From NCBI GenBank assembly GCA_965207805.1, contig OZ242312.1:1922001-1986000 (forward strand): a stretch of 64,000 bases of DNA, read 5' to 3'. The notes beneath the pieces were generated by a model. It saw only the letters and a program-made list of their open reading frames with translations. It was not told where the DNA came from and did no database searches. The position numbers were made by a program, and so were the translations under genes. Position 1 is the stretch's first letter; every line of letters starts with the position of its first letter. This DNA comes from Palauibacter sp965207805 (GTDB lineage: Bacteria > Gemmatimonadota > Gemmatimonadetes > Palauibacterales > Palauibacteraceae). Below, piece after piece: positions 33,754 through 41,951 of the stretch.

Positions 33754-34221
33754 TCACTCTCCTCCGCGGTCCCCCAGCGCCCGAACCACCCGCTTCGCCG
33801 TCGAGACGTTGTCCTTCCCGCGGCGAAGTCCGCGCAGCAGAGAGGCCGTCGTGACGAACGTTTCCTCGGCCTCCTCCTGGACGACCGCGAGCAGCGCCGC
33901 GACCTCCACCACACGCTCCTCGACCAGATCGACCATGCGGCCGGTGGATTCGCTCGCGCTCTTCAGCGCCTCTCCCACGCCGTCGGCGTCGTCCCGGAGC
34001 CGCGTTGCGATGCGTCGCGCCTGGTCGCTCGCCTGTTCGACGTTATGCAGCACCGGTTTGAGGCGGTCGCTCAGGTCGGTGACCGTGCCCGAGATCTGTC
34101 CCAGCGGCTGCCGGGTTTCGCGCAACAAACGAATCGTGCGCAGGAGGACTATGAGAATCGCCAGCGCGACGACGAGCCAAACCGCCATGCCGGCGACGAC
34201 CGCGATCTCGTATGTGGTCAC
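33754..34221 (-). CDS. DUF948-like membrane-anchored protein
   Basis: 155 residues: an N-terminal membrane helix (residues ~7-28, VVAGMAVWLVVALAILIVLL) then a long helical region with polar repeats (IATRLRDDADGVGEALKSASESTG). A basic tail ends the protein. This matches DUF948, a group of small membrane proteins with apolipoprotein-like helices and no established role. It is the only minus-strand gene between uvrD and murA and is convergent with uvrD across 17 bases. Confidence 0.75.
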   Translation of the reverse strand: MTTYEIAVVAGMAVWLVVALAILIVLLRTIRLLRETRQPLGQISGTVTDLSDRLKPVLHNVEQASDQARRIATRLRDDADGVGEALKSASESTGRMVDLVEERVVEVAALLAVVQEEAEETFVTTASLLRGLRRGKDNVSTAKRVVRALGDRGGE

Positions 34222-34342
34222 TGCGGCTCCTTCGGACGACGGTCGGAAGGACTACGAAAGAGAGTATAGGCCCCCCTCCGTCCGCCGGCTACTTTGGCGC
34301 GGACTGCAGGGCCGGATGCGGGAACGGGCGGGAGGAGGCGTG

Positions 34343-35632
34343 ATGTACTATCGGATCGAGGGTGGAAACGAGCTGAGCGGCGTATTCGCACCGGCCGGCA
34401 ACAAGAACGCCGCCCTCCCGATCCTCGCCGCCACGCTCCTCGCCCGCGAGCCGGTGCGAATCGAGAATGTTCCGCGCATCACGGACGTGGAGACGCTGCT
34501 CAACCTCCTCCGCAGTCTCGGCGTCGAGGGCGGCTGGACAGCGCCGGGCGTTCTCGAACTCGACGCCTCCGGCGTGAACCCGCAGGCGATCCCCGATGCG
34601 GACCTGGCTGGCCGCATCCGCGGCTCGGTACTGCTTGCGGGTCCCATGCTCGCCCGGATGGGGACCTGCCAGCTCCCGCACCCCGGAGGGGACTTCATCG
34701 GGCGCCGCCGCCTGGACACCCACATGCTTGCATTGCGGGCGCTCGGCGCGACCGTCGATGTCGGAGATCGCTACTTCCTGCGCGCTCCCCGTCTCCGCGG
34801 CGCTTCCGTTTTTCTGGATGAGCCTTCCGTGACCGGGACGGAGAACGCCGTGCTCGCGGCGGCGACGGCGATGGGCACCACGGAGCTCCGCAACGCCGCC
34901 ACGGAACCCCACGTGCAGGATCTGTGCCGCTTTCTCGTCGCGCTCGGCGCCCGCATCGACGGCATCGGGACCTCACGGCTCGTCATCGAAGGCGTGGAGA
35001 ATCTGGGAGGCGGGACCTATCGGATCGGGCCGGATCACATTGAGATCGGAAGCGTGATCGGCCTGGCGGCGGCGACGGGCTCGACGCTGGGGATCGCCGG
35101 GGTGGACCCGGCCCACTTCGATCCGCTACGCGTCGGATTCCGGCGCCTCGGCCTCGAATTCGCGTGGCGCGACGACCACCTCCTCGTACACGGCGAGGGA
35201 GAACTCGAGATCCAGCCCGACCTCGGCGGCCAGATTCCGAAGATCGACGACGGGCCATGGCCGGCCTTCCCCGCGGATCTGATCAGCATCGCGCTGGTGG
35301 CGGCGACTCAGTGCCGCGGTACCGTCCTCATCCACGAGAAAATGTTCGAGTCACGGATGTTCTTCGTCGACAAGGTGATCGCCATGGGCGCCCGCATCGT
35401 CCTCTGCGATCCGCACCGGGCCGTCGTCGTGGGTTCTTCGCCGCTGCGCGGGGCCACGCTCGAGAGCCCCGACATCCGGGCCGGCATGGCGCTGCTCATC
35501 GCGGCGCTGGCGGCGGAAGGCACGAGTCGCGTGCACAACATCGGGCAGATCGAGCGTGGCTACGAGCGCATCCACGAACGTCTCGCGTCGCTCGGGGCCC
35601 GCATCGAACGCGTGGGGTCGGAAGGCGCATGA
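34343..35632 (+). CDS. murA: UDP-N-acetylglucosamine 1-carboxyvinyltransferase (Asp at the fosfomycin-target position)
   Basis: 429 residues. N-terminal AGNKNAALPILAATLL holds the catalytic Lys and Asn; the fold is the EPSP-synthase type through to the C terminus. MurA adds enolpyruvate to UDP-GlcNAc, the first committed step of peptidoglycan. The active-site loop reads PGGDFIGRRRLD; in E. coli the aligned residue of PGGCTIGARPVD is Cys115, the residue fosfomycin alkylates. Asp117 occupies it here, as in Mycobacterium and Chlamydia MurA, which are intrinsically insensitive. ATG 34343 has GGAGGAGG just upstream. The stop overlaps pgeF. Confidence 0.95.
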   Translation: MYYRIEGGNELSGVFAPAGNKNAALPILAATLLAREPVRIENVPRITDVETLLNLLRSLGVEGGWTAPGVLELDASGVNPQAIPDADLAGRIRGSVLLAGPMLARMGTCQLPHPGGDFIGRRRLDTHMLALRALGATVDVGDRYFLRAPRLRGASVFLDEPSVTGTENAVLAAATAMGTTELRNAATEPHVQDLCRFLVALGARIDGIGTSRLVIEGVENLGGGTYRIGPDHIEIGSVIGLAAATGSTLGIAGVDPAHFDPLRVGFRRLGLEFAWRDDHLLVHGEGELEIQPDLGGQIPKIDDGPWPAFPADLISIALVAATQCRGTVLIHEKMFESRMFFVDKVIAMGARIVLCDPHRAVVVGSSPLRGATLESPDIRAGMALLIAALAAEGTSRVHNIGQIERGYERIHERLASLGARIERVGSEGA

Positions 35633-36390
35633 CCGGGGTCGCGGAGACTCCGAAGGATGGCTTGCTGCGATTGTCGCAGTGGGAATCGCTCGATCCGAAC
35701 GTCGTGTGCGGGATCACGACGGCGGAGCGCGGAGACCTGGCGGTCGCGGAGACCTCACCGGAGCGCGTGGCCGCGGTCTACTCGGATCTTGCCCAGGAAC
35801 TCGGCTTCCGCCGGGTATCGGTGCCGACTCAGGTTCACGGCACGGATCTCCGGGAGATCAGAGCCGCTCCGGCTCCCGATTCGGGGGTCTGCACCGTCGA
35901 CCAGGCGGGTCGCGTGGACGGCCAGCTCGTCGACGGGCCCGGCTGGCTCCTTGCCGCGACGGCCGCCGATTGCGTGCCCGTCTATCTGTGGTCGCGCGAA
36001 CGCGGGCGCGTCGGGCTGATCCACGCGGGGTGGCGGGGGGCCGCGGCGGGCATCCTTCCGCGCGCGATCTCCCGGCTCGTTCGCGGCCTCGACCGCCGCA
36101 CGCCAGGCGCCGTCGGGGATCTCCGCGTCCACCTGGGGCCCGCGATCTGTGGGAGCTGCTACGAGGTCGACACGCCTGTGCTGTCCGCTTTCGGCCTCGG
36201 CGGCACGCGCGCGCGACTCGATCTGAGGGGGATCCTCGCCGCGCAGGCCGCGACGGCGGGAGTTGGACCCGACGCCCTCTCGACCTCCCGCTTCTGCACG
36301 TCATGTGGCCCCGGCGACTTTCATTCGCACCGCGCGAGCGGCGGGACGGCGGGACGGATGGCCGCCTTCCTCGGGCTGCGGAGCGGCTGA
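35629..36390 (+). CDS. pgeF: Peptidoglycan editing factor PgeF / YfiH-family multicopper oxidoreductase
   Basis: 253 residues. Conserved features are QVHGTDL, ATAADCVPVYL, IHAGWRGAAAGI, GPAICGSCYEV and FCTSCGPGDFHSHRASG, providing the His/Cys metal ligands of the YfiH (laccase-like, DUF152) family. Members prevent misincorporation at the second peptide position of peptidoglycan precursors and some act on purine nucleosides. ATG 35629 overlaps the murA stop, placing two peptidoglycan-precursor functions together. The longer upstream frame lies within murA. Confidence 0.9.
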   Translation: MTGVAETPKDGLLRLSQWESLDPNVVCGITTAERGDLAVAETSPERVAAVYSDLAQELGFRRVSVPTQVHGTDLREIRAAPAPDSGVCTVDQAGRVDGQLVDGPGWLLAATAADCVPVYLWSRERGRVGLIHAGWRGAAAGILPRAISRLVRGLDRRTPGAVGDLRVHLGPAICGSCYEVDTPVLSAFGLGGTRARLDLRGILAAQAATAGVGPDALSTSRFCTSCGPGDFHSHRASGGTAGRMAAFLGLRSG

Positions 36391-36420
36391 GCCGGAGGCG
36401 TCAGCGAGCAGTACGGCCTG

Positions 36421-36449
36421 TTGCAGCAGGTCGGACCCCGCCGTATGTT
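36421..36449 (+). promoter_or_regulatory. Promoter of the rimP-nusA-infB operon
   Basis: TTGCAG at 36421-36426 and TATGTT at 36444-36449 with an ideal 17-base spacer, in the 185-bp gap after pgeF. The transcript should start near 36456-36459, about 120 bases before rimP. Confidence 0.65.
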
Positions 36450-36458
36450 CCGGGTCGC

Positions 36459-36545
36459 ATGTCCACATACGTCCGTGCAGGCCGGCGGACGATAGCGTTA
36501 CTCGAAGTGGGGAAGCTGTACGGGCCCCACTTTTTTTTGCAGTAG
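36459..36545 (+). CDS. Possible 28-codon leader peptide overlapping an intrinsic terminator
   Basis: ATG 36459 lies 9 bases after the -10, so any mRNA would be leaderless or nearly so. The frame runs 28 codons to TAG at 36543-36545. Codons 17-18 and 23-24 are the two arms of the terminator stem and codons 25-27 are its U-tract, so a translating ribosome would pass through the terminator. Codons 12 (ATA) and 14 (TTA) are rare in this GC-rich DNA and lie just before the 5' arm, where a stalled ribosome could cover it. There is no homology evidence; a chance frame is possible. Confidence 0.35.
   Translation: MSTYVRAGRRTIALLEVGKLYGPHFFLQ
36507..36538 (+). terminator. Intrinsic terminator/attenuator in the rimP leader
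   Basis: GTGGGG at 36507-36512 pairs perfectly with CCCCAC at 36525-36530 (12-base loop), followed directly by eight T at 36531-36538. It lies between the operon promoter and rimP, so it must be read through for the operon to be expressed. Confidence 0.75.
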
Positions 36546-36575
36546 GGCGAACCGGATTCGCCGAAAGGGTCGGTC

Positions 36576-37067
36576 ATGCTGGACTCGGCGGACATCGAAC
36601 GCGCGGTCGAAGCCCTCGGCTTCGAAGTCGTGCAGATGGAGCGGGGCGGAGGCCGTCGTCGGCCGTTGCTCAGGCTCCGGATCGATCGGCCGGGTCCGTC
36701 GTCCGCGCGGTCGGGCGTCACCGTCGACGATTGCGTCGAGGTGACCAGGGAACTGCGTGGCGCGCTTGAAGATGGGGCAGTCGAGGACTGGGTGCTCGAA
36801 GTGTCGTCGCCGGGAGTGGACCGGCCGCTGGTCAAGGCCGCGGACTACGACCGCTTCGCCGGGTCCCGGATTCGCGTGCGGGGTTACGGTCCCCTCGCCG
36901 ATCGAGGCCGAAAACTGGAAGGGACGCTGCTCGGGATGGTGGACGGACTTCCCGGGACGTTCGCGCTGGAAATCGAAGGGGATCGTGTGGAGATCCCGCT
37001 GGAGCTCGTGGCCTCCACCCGCCTGGTCTACGACTGGGACGCGGCTGGAGGCGTGGGTGGGAGATAG
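36576..37067 (+). CDS. rimP: Ribosome maturation factor RimP
   Basis: 163 residues in two parts: an N-terminal alpha/beta domain (IERAVEALGFEVVQME, and VEDWVLEVSSPGVDRPLVKAADYDRFAG, the family signature) and a C-terminal SH3-like barrel (LEGTLLGMVDG, IPLELVASTRLVYDW). RimP aids 30S subunit maturation. It opens the conserved rimP-nusA-infB operon, 9 bases ahead of nusA. Confidence 0.92.
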   Translation: MLDSADIERAVEALGFEVVQMERGGGRRRPLLRLRIDRPGPSSARSGVTVDDCVEVTRELRGALEDGAVEDWVLEVSSPGVDRPLVKAADYDRFAGSRIRVRGYGPLADRGRKLEGTLLGMVDGLPGTFALEIEGDRVEIPLELVASTRLVYDWDAAGGVGGR

Positions 37068-37076
37068 AGAGAGGCG

Positions 37077-38537
37077 ATGAGCGATCAGATCCCGATCGTT
37101 GAAGCGTTCCGCATGATGGCGGCGAACAAGTCGCTGACGGAGCTGGAGTTGCATGATCTCATCCGCGAAGGGATCCATGCGGCGCTCGCCCGTCGTTTCG
37201 GCGGTCCGGTCGAAGCGGAAATCGACGTCACCGATGGAGGCGACATCTCGATCGTCGTCCTCAAGGAGGTCGTCGAGGAAGTCGAGGACTCGGCTCGGGA
37301 AGTGACGCTCGAGCAGGCTCGCTGGGATGACCCCGATTTCCAGGTCGGCGACCTCATGGAGATTCCCGTCGACTTCAGGGATTTCGGGCGCAGCGCGGTC
37401 ATGGCCGCCAAGCAGAGGATCATCCAGCGCATCCGCGAGGGAGAACGCGACCGGATCCGCATGGAATTCAACGACCGGGTGGGAGACCTCGTGTCCGGCG
37501 AAGTGCAGGCGAGCGAGCGCGGAAAACTCGTCGTCATGCTGAACCGGTCACGAGAAGCCGAAGCGATCATCCCGTGGCGGGAGCAGAATCCGCGGGAACG
37601 TTTCCGCCAGGGCGAGCCGATCCGCGCCGTGCTGAAGCTGCTGGAGGAAACGCCCCGCGGTCCGCGACTCATCCTGTCGCGGGCGGATCCCCAGTTCGTC
37701 GCTTCGTTGTTCGCCCTCGAGGTGCCGGAGATCTATCAGAATATCGTTGATATCAAGGAAATCGTCCGAGAGGCGGGCGGTCGCACCAAGGTGGCTGTCG
37801 CATCACGCGATGAGTCCGTGGACCCGGTCGGAGCTTGCGTCGGTCTCAAGGGATCGCGCGTCCAGGCGGTCGTGTCGGAGTTGAGCGGGGAACGCATCGA
37901 CATCGTCCCGTGGCACCCCGACCCCGAGATCTTCGCCCGCCGAGCCCTCGCTCCGGCCCGGGTCGCCAAGGTGATCTCGGATCAGGAGCGGCACGTCATT
38001 ACGGCGATCGTGGACGAGGACCAGTTGTCGCTGGCGATCGGGCGAAACGGGCAGAACGTGCGGTTGGCGTCACAACTTATCGGCTGGCAGATCGACCTGT
38101 ATTCCAGCCGCGACTGGATGGAGCGCGGCGGAGAGGCCGGCCTGTTCGGAAGCGATGACGAATACGAGATGTCCGACTTCCCCCTCTCCGAACTCGAGGG
38201 GATCGCCCCGGCGACGCTTGCGGCGCTCGAGGCGGCCGGGGTCGGCAGCTTTTACGGACTCCTCGACATGGATCGGAGCGATTTCCTTCAGGTCCCGGGC
38301 ATCGGACCCGATGAGGCGGATACGTTGGAAGCGCTGATCGATGAGCTGACCGTCGTGGACGAGGCGCAGGCGGAGGGCGCTGCCGCGAAAGCGGCGGCCG
38401 AGGCGTCCGCGGAGGCGGAAGCCGCGGAGACGGAGGCCGCGGAGGCTGAGGCCCCGGAGCCGGTGGTCCCGGAGCCGGCGTCGGCGGACGCGGCCGATGC
38501 GATGAGCACGGCGGCCTCGGGCGAGGGGACCGCCTGA
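37077..38537 (+). CDS. nusA: Transcription elongation/termination factor NusA
   Basis: 486 residues. The N-terminal RNA polymerase-binding domain (residues ~1-130) is followed by an S1 domain (GDLVSGEVQASERGKLVVML), KH1 (ESVDPVGACVGLKGSRVQAV) and KH2 (LSLAIGRNGQNVRLASQLIGW). A helix-hairpin-helix-like segment (VPGIGPDEADTLEAL) follows. The last ~58 residues are an Ala/Glu-rich acidic tail. NusA modulates pausing, intrinsic termination and antitermination, so it could act on the terminator in its own leader. ATG 37077 sits in GAGGCGATGAGC with a purine-rich region upstream. Confidence 0.96.
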   Translation: MSDQIPIVEAFRMMAANKSLTELELHDLIREGIHAALARRFGGPVEAEIDVTDGGDISIVVLKEVVEEVEDSAREVTLEQARWDDPDFQVGDLMEIPVDFRDFGRSAVMAAKQRIIQRIREGERDRIRMEFNDRVGDLVSGEVQASERGKLVVMLNRSREAEAIIPWREQNPRERFRQGEPIRAVLKLLEETPRGPRLILSRADPQFVASLFALEVPEIYQNIVDIKEIVREAGGRTKVAVASRDESVDPVGACVGLKGSRVQAVVSELSGERIDIVPWHPDPEIFARRALAPARVAKVISDQERHVITAIVDEDQLSLAIGRNGQNVRLASQLIGWQIDLYSSRDWMERGGEAGLFGSDDEYEMSDFPLSELEGIAPATLAALEAAGVGSFYGLLDMDRSDFLQVPGIGPDEADTLEALIDELTVVDEAQAEGAAAKAAAEASAEAEAAETEAAEAEAPEPVVPEPASADAADAMSTAASGEGTA

Positions 38538-38561
38538 AGCGCGGCGGAGCGCGGGAACGGC

Positions 38562-38567
38562 CGGGAG
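38562..38567 (+). promoter_or_regulatory. Shine-Dalgarno site deciding a non-canonical start
   Basis: GGGAGG lies 5 bases before CTG 38573, the first codon that would give a complete L7Ae-type N terminus. No ATG, GTG or TTG occurs in this frame between the preceding stop and GTG 38630. Confidence 0.55.
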
Positions 38568-38572
38568 GTACG

Positions 38573-38917
38573 CTGAGCCTGCTCGGGATCGCGACGCGCG
38601 CGGGCCGTGTCGCGCTCGGAACCAGGGCCGTGGACATCGCGGCTCGCAGGGGAAGGCTCGCCCTGCTCGTGGTCGCGGGCGACGCATCGCGGCATGCGCT
38701 GGGCCGCCTGACGCCACAGGCGCGGCGGGCGTCGCGTGTCACGGTGGCGAGTCGCAGGGCGCTCGGACGGGCTCTCGGACGAAACGACATAGCCGTGGTC
38801 GGCGTCACGGATTCGGCGCTGGCGCAGCGGATTCTCGAAGGGGAGCGCGCGCCCTCGCGGCGTGACGACAGCTCCGGGTCACAGGGCGATCCGGAAGGGC
38901 AGGTGCCTGGACAATGA
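38573..38917 (+). CDS. YlxQ-like L7Ae-family RNA-binding protein, probable CTG start
   Basis: 114 residues if begun at CTG 38573. The N-terminal SLLGIATRAGRVALGTRAV and LALLVVAGDASRHAL are the RNA-binding core of YlxQ/L7Ae proteins, usually encoded between nusA and infB. The first canonical start (GTG 38630) would delete the conserved first helix and strand, so a CTG (38573, or 38579) or ACG (38570) start is implied; GGGAGG supports 38573. Translational coupling from the nusA stop is also possible. The C-terminal ~20 residues are charged. The usual ylxR gene is missing. ATGA overlap with infB. Confidence 0.72.
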   Translation: MSLLGIATRAGRVALGTRAVDIAARRGRLALLVVAGDASRHALGRLTPQARRASRVTVASRRALGRALGRNDIAVVGVTDSALAQRILEGERAPSRRDDSSGSQGDPEGQVPGQ

Positions 38918-41622
38918 AGCGAGTCTTCGAGGTCGCAGAGGAACTGAGACTCGACACGAGTCACCTCATCCAGTTGCTGCGGGAGATGGATGTGCCCGTG
39001 CGGAGCCACATGTCGAGCGTGGACTCGGCGAGTGTGGCGCGTCTGCACGCGCGGCTCGAACGCGAGCGTCGCGGGGAGGCGGTCACCGGTACCGCGGCCC
39101 CCGCGCGGCGACGCCGTCGCCGGCGGAGGGCCGCTCCTGCGTCTCTCACGACCGCGACGCCGGAAGTTGAGGTCGAAGAGGGTGTCGAGCCGGCCCCCGA
39201 GACTGCGGAAGAGGACGTTGCCGCCGTCGAACCGTCCGAAGTCGAATCTCCGGTCGAAGCCGGAATCGAGGTCGAACCTGAGCCCGAGCCCGAAGTCGGG
39301 ATCGAGGCCCCGCAGGCGGAGACCGAATTCGAGCCTGAGGCCGAAGTCGCTCCGGAGCCCGCCGAGGCGTCCGAAGTCCCGGCGCCCGAGGCGGCCGAAC
39401 CTGCCGAGCCGGAAGCGGGTGTCGAGGTCAGCGCGCCGATGGAGCCGGAGATCGCCGACCCCGAGGCGGAGCCGGCGGAGGCGGAGGCGGAGGCGGAAGT
39501 GCCGCCCGCTCCGGCTCGCCCGGCGCGGCGACCGAAGCCGGTCCGGCGGGACATGCCGTCGCCGGCGACGCCGTCCGCGCCCTCCGGCCCCAGGGCCTCG
39601 GCGGGTCCCGGCGGTAAGGTGCGAATCTCCGCCGAAGGCTACACGGTCGACGGTCGCAAGAAGTCTCGTGGCGGAGACGGAAAGAAGCGGCGGCGCGTGG
39701 ATCGAAATGCCGTCCAGCAGAATTTCCGCAAGACGCTGGCCGCGATGGGACAGTCCTCGCCGCGAAAGCGGCGTCGCGAGACGCAGCAACAGCAGCGCGA
39801 AGCGGAGCGCGAGCAGCGCGAACTCGAACAGCGAACGGAGAAGGCGACGGTTCGGGTCAACGAGTTCCTCACTGTGTCCGAACTCGCCGATCTGATCGAG
39901 GTCCCGCCGCAGGCCATCATCACCTCGGCGTTCAAGAACCTCGGCCTCATGGTGACGATCAATCAGCGGCTCGACTTCGGTCAGATCGAACTCATCTGCG
40001 AAGAGGCCGGATTCGCGGCGATTCGGGAGGAGGGGTTCGAGGCGGATCTCGCGAGCGACGACGAAGACTTGCCCGAGGACGAGAGCCAGTTGGTGCCCCG
40101 GCCGCCCATCGTGACCGTGATGGGCCACGTCGACCATGGAAAGACCTCGCTGCTCGACCGAATCCGGAGCACGAACGTGATCGCCGGAGAGGCGGGAGGC
40201 ATCACGCAGCACATCGGCGCCTATCACGTGGTTCTATCGGAGGGTCGGACGATCACCTTCCTCGACACGCCCGGCCACGAGGCGTTCACGGCCATGCGGG
40301 CGCGCGGCGCGGAAGTCACGGACATCGTGATCCTCGTCGTGGCTGCCGACGACTCCGTGATGCCTCAGACGATCGAAGCGATCAGCCACGCCCGGAACGC
40401 GTCGGTGCCGATTGTCGTCGCGGTGAACAAGGTCGACCTCCCGTCGGCGGACGTGAATCGGGTCAAGAGGGAACTTCTTGCAAGCGAAGTCGTCCTCGAG
40501 GACTTCGGCGGCGAGATCCTCGGCGCGGACGTTTCAGCGAAGACGGGCGAAGGGCTGGACGACCTTCTCGAGAAAGTCCTTCTCCAGGCGGAGATCCTCG
40601 AGTTGAAGGCGAACCCGGAAAGAGAAGCCCGCGGCACGGTCGTCGAGGCGCAGCTCGACCGCGGCATGGGTCCGGTCGCGACTGTGCTCGTGGAGCGCGG
40701 AACGCTGGAGATCGGCGCCGACTTCGTCTGCGGACTTTACGGCGGGCGCGTCCGCGCGCTCCTCGATGAGCGCGGCCGAAAGGTCACGAGCGCCGGTCCG
40801 GGGATCCCGGTGCGGGTGCTCGGGATGGAGGGCGTACCGCAGGCGGGCGATTCCCTCGTCGCCCTCTCCGCCGCAAGGGTCCGCGAGATCGTCTCGCGGC
40901 GCCAGCAACTGGAGCGAGAGAAGGATATCCGCCGCAGGGCGACCGGAACGCGGCTCGAAGATGTCTTCGCCGCGGTCAAGGCGGGCGAGGGCGCGCGTCT
41001 GAACGTCGTCATCAAGGGCGATACGGACGGATCGGTGCAGGCACTCTCCGACAGCCTCGAGCGGCTGTCGACCGACGAGGTCTCCGTCGAGGTCATCCAC
41101 CGGGCGGTGGGCGGCATCAACGAGTCCGACATCCTCCTCGCCTCGACTTCGGAGGCGATCATCGTCGGCTTCCACGTCCGGCCCGACGCCGGTGCGGCGG
41201 CGGCCGCGGAGCGGGAGTCGATCGAGATCCGGATCTACAACGTGATCTACGAAGCGGTCGAGGAGATCCGTCTTGCGCTCGAAGGCCTGCTCGCGCCCGA
41301 GCAGCGCGAGATCACGGTCGGGATGGCCGAGATCCGCGAACTCTTCCGCGTCCCGAAGGCCGGGACGATCGCGGGCTGCTACGTGCAGACCGGCACTATG
41401 CGGCGCAACCTCCCGATCCGCCTCCTGCGCGACCAGATCCAGATCTACCAGGGCCGGATCGACAGCCTGCGCCGGTTCAAGGAGGATGTCCGTCAGGTGA
41501 GGGACGGGTACGAGTGCGGCATCTCCATCGAGAACTACAACGATATCAAGGTCGGCGACGTGATCGAGTGCTACGAGGTGGTGGAGGTCGCGCGCACCCT
41601 CTCCGGAGCACCGGCGGGCTGA
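38914..41622 (+). CDS. infB: Translation initiation factor IF-2
   Basis: 902 residues. An N-terminal IF2_N module (KRVFEVAEELRLDTSHLIQLL) is followed by an acidic Glu/Pro/Val-rich linker at residues ~82-202 and a basic segment. A second IF2_N module (VNEFLTVSELADLIEVPP) precedes the GTPase: G1 GHVDHGKTSLLD near residue 404, G3 DTPGHEAF, G4 NKVDL, G5 SAKTGEG. The C-terminal domains bind initiator tRNA (up to IENYNDIKVGDVIECYE). IF-2 positions initiator tRNA on the 30S subunit and also favours leaderless mRNAs. It starts in an ATGA overlap with the ylxQ-like gene. Confidence 0.97.
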   Translation: MKRVFEVAEELRLDTSHLIQLLREMDVPVRSHMSSVDSASVARLHARLERERRGEAVTGTAAPARRRRRRRRAAPASLTTATPEVEVEEGVEPAPETAEEDVAAVEPSEVESPVEAGIEVEPEPEPEVGIEAPQAETEFEPEAEVAPEPAEASEVPAPEAAEPAEPEAGVEVSAPMEPEIADPEAEPAEAEAEAEVPPAPARPARRPKPVRRDMPSPATPSAPSGPRASAGPGGKVRISAEGYTVDGRKKSRGGDGKKRRRVDRNAVQQNFRKTLAAMGQSSPRKRRRETQQQQREAEREQRELEQRTEKATVRVNEFLTVSELADLIEVPPQAIITSAFKNLGLMVTINQRLDFGQIELICEEAGFAAIREEGFEADLASDDEDLPEDESQLVPRPPIVTVMGHVDHGKTSLLDRIRSTNVIAGEAGGITQHIGAYHVVLSEGRTITFLDTPGHEAFTAMRARGAEVTDIVILVVAADDSVMPQTIEAISHARNASVPIVVAVNKVDLPSADVNRVKRELLASEVVLEDFGGEILGADVSAKTGEGLDDLLEKVLLQAEILELKANPEREARGTVVEAQLDRGMGPVATVLVERGTLEIGADFVCGLYGGRVRALLDERGRKVTSAGPGIPVRVLGMEGVPQAGDSLVALSAARVREIVSRRQQLEREKDIRRRATGTRLEDVFAAVKAGEGARLNVVIKGDTDGSVQALSDSLERLSTDEVSVEVIHRAVGGINESDILLASTSEAIIVGFHVRPDAGAAAAAERESIEIRIYNVIYEAVEEIRLALEGLLAPEQREITVGMAEIRELFRVPKAGTIAGCYVQTGTMRRNLPIRLLRDQIQIYQGRIDSLRRFKEDVRQVRDGYECGISIENYNDIKVGDVIECYEVVEVARTLSGAPAG

Positions 41623-41638
41623 CCTTCCGCGGGGCATC

Positions 41639-41923
41639 ATGGCCGTCATCGGGGTGGGCCGCTGGGTGTTTCACCTCCCGGGCTGCCGGTCGCTCAAGGC
41701 GAAGCGTTCGGTGATCCGCGGTCTGCGTGAGCGCACCATCGTGAAGTTCCGGGTTTCCGCCGCCGAGACCGGTCTGCGCGACCGGGCCGCGATGGCCGAG
41801 ATCACGGCCTGCGTCGTATCGGGCGAACGCCGGCAAGCCGAATCCGTTCTCGGACGCGTCGACCGTTTCCTCAGGTCCGACCCGAGGGCGCATGTCGTCG
41901 AGTCGGAGACCGAGTTCCTGTGA
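41639..41923 (+). CDS. YlxP-like DUF503 protein
   Basis: 94 residues. The opening VIGVGRWVFHLPGCRSLKAKRSVIRGLRERT and the FRVSAAETGLRDR, AEITACVVS segments match DUF503, a ferredoxin-like fold protein of unknown function normally encoded between infB and rbfA, exactly the position here. ATG 41639 follows infB by 16 bases. Confidence 0.88.
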   Translation: MAVIGVGRWVFHLPGCRSLKAKRSVIRGLRERTIVKFRVSAAETGLRDRAAMAEITACVVSGERRQAESVLGRVDRFLRSDPRAHVVESETEFL

Positions 41924-41951
41924 CGGCCGGTTGCCCGGCGCGGGGGAGCGC

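Noticed and set aside
38630..38917. GTG 38630 as the start of the ylxQ-like gene
   Set aside because: It removes the conserved first segment of the L7Ae fold and has no ribosome binding site.
39160..39520. Glu/Pro/Val-rich stretch in infB as an unusual repeat
   Set aside because: Low-complexity acidic linkers between IF-2 N-terminal modules are common in high-GC bacteria.
38077..40227. A 716-codon minus-strand frame opposite nusA and infB
   Set aside because: It mirrors the codon periodicity of nusA and the low-complexity infB linker, has no recognisable domain, and both sense genes are certain.
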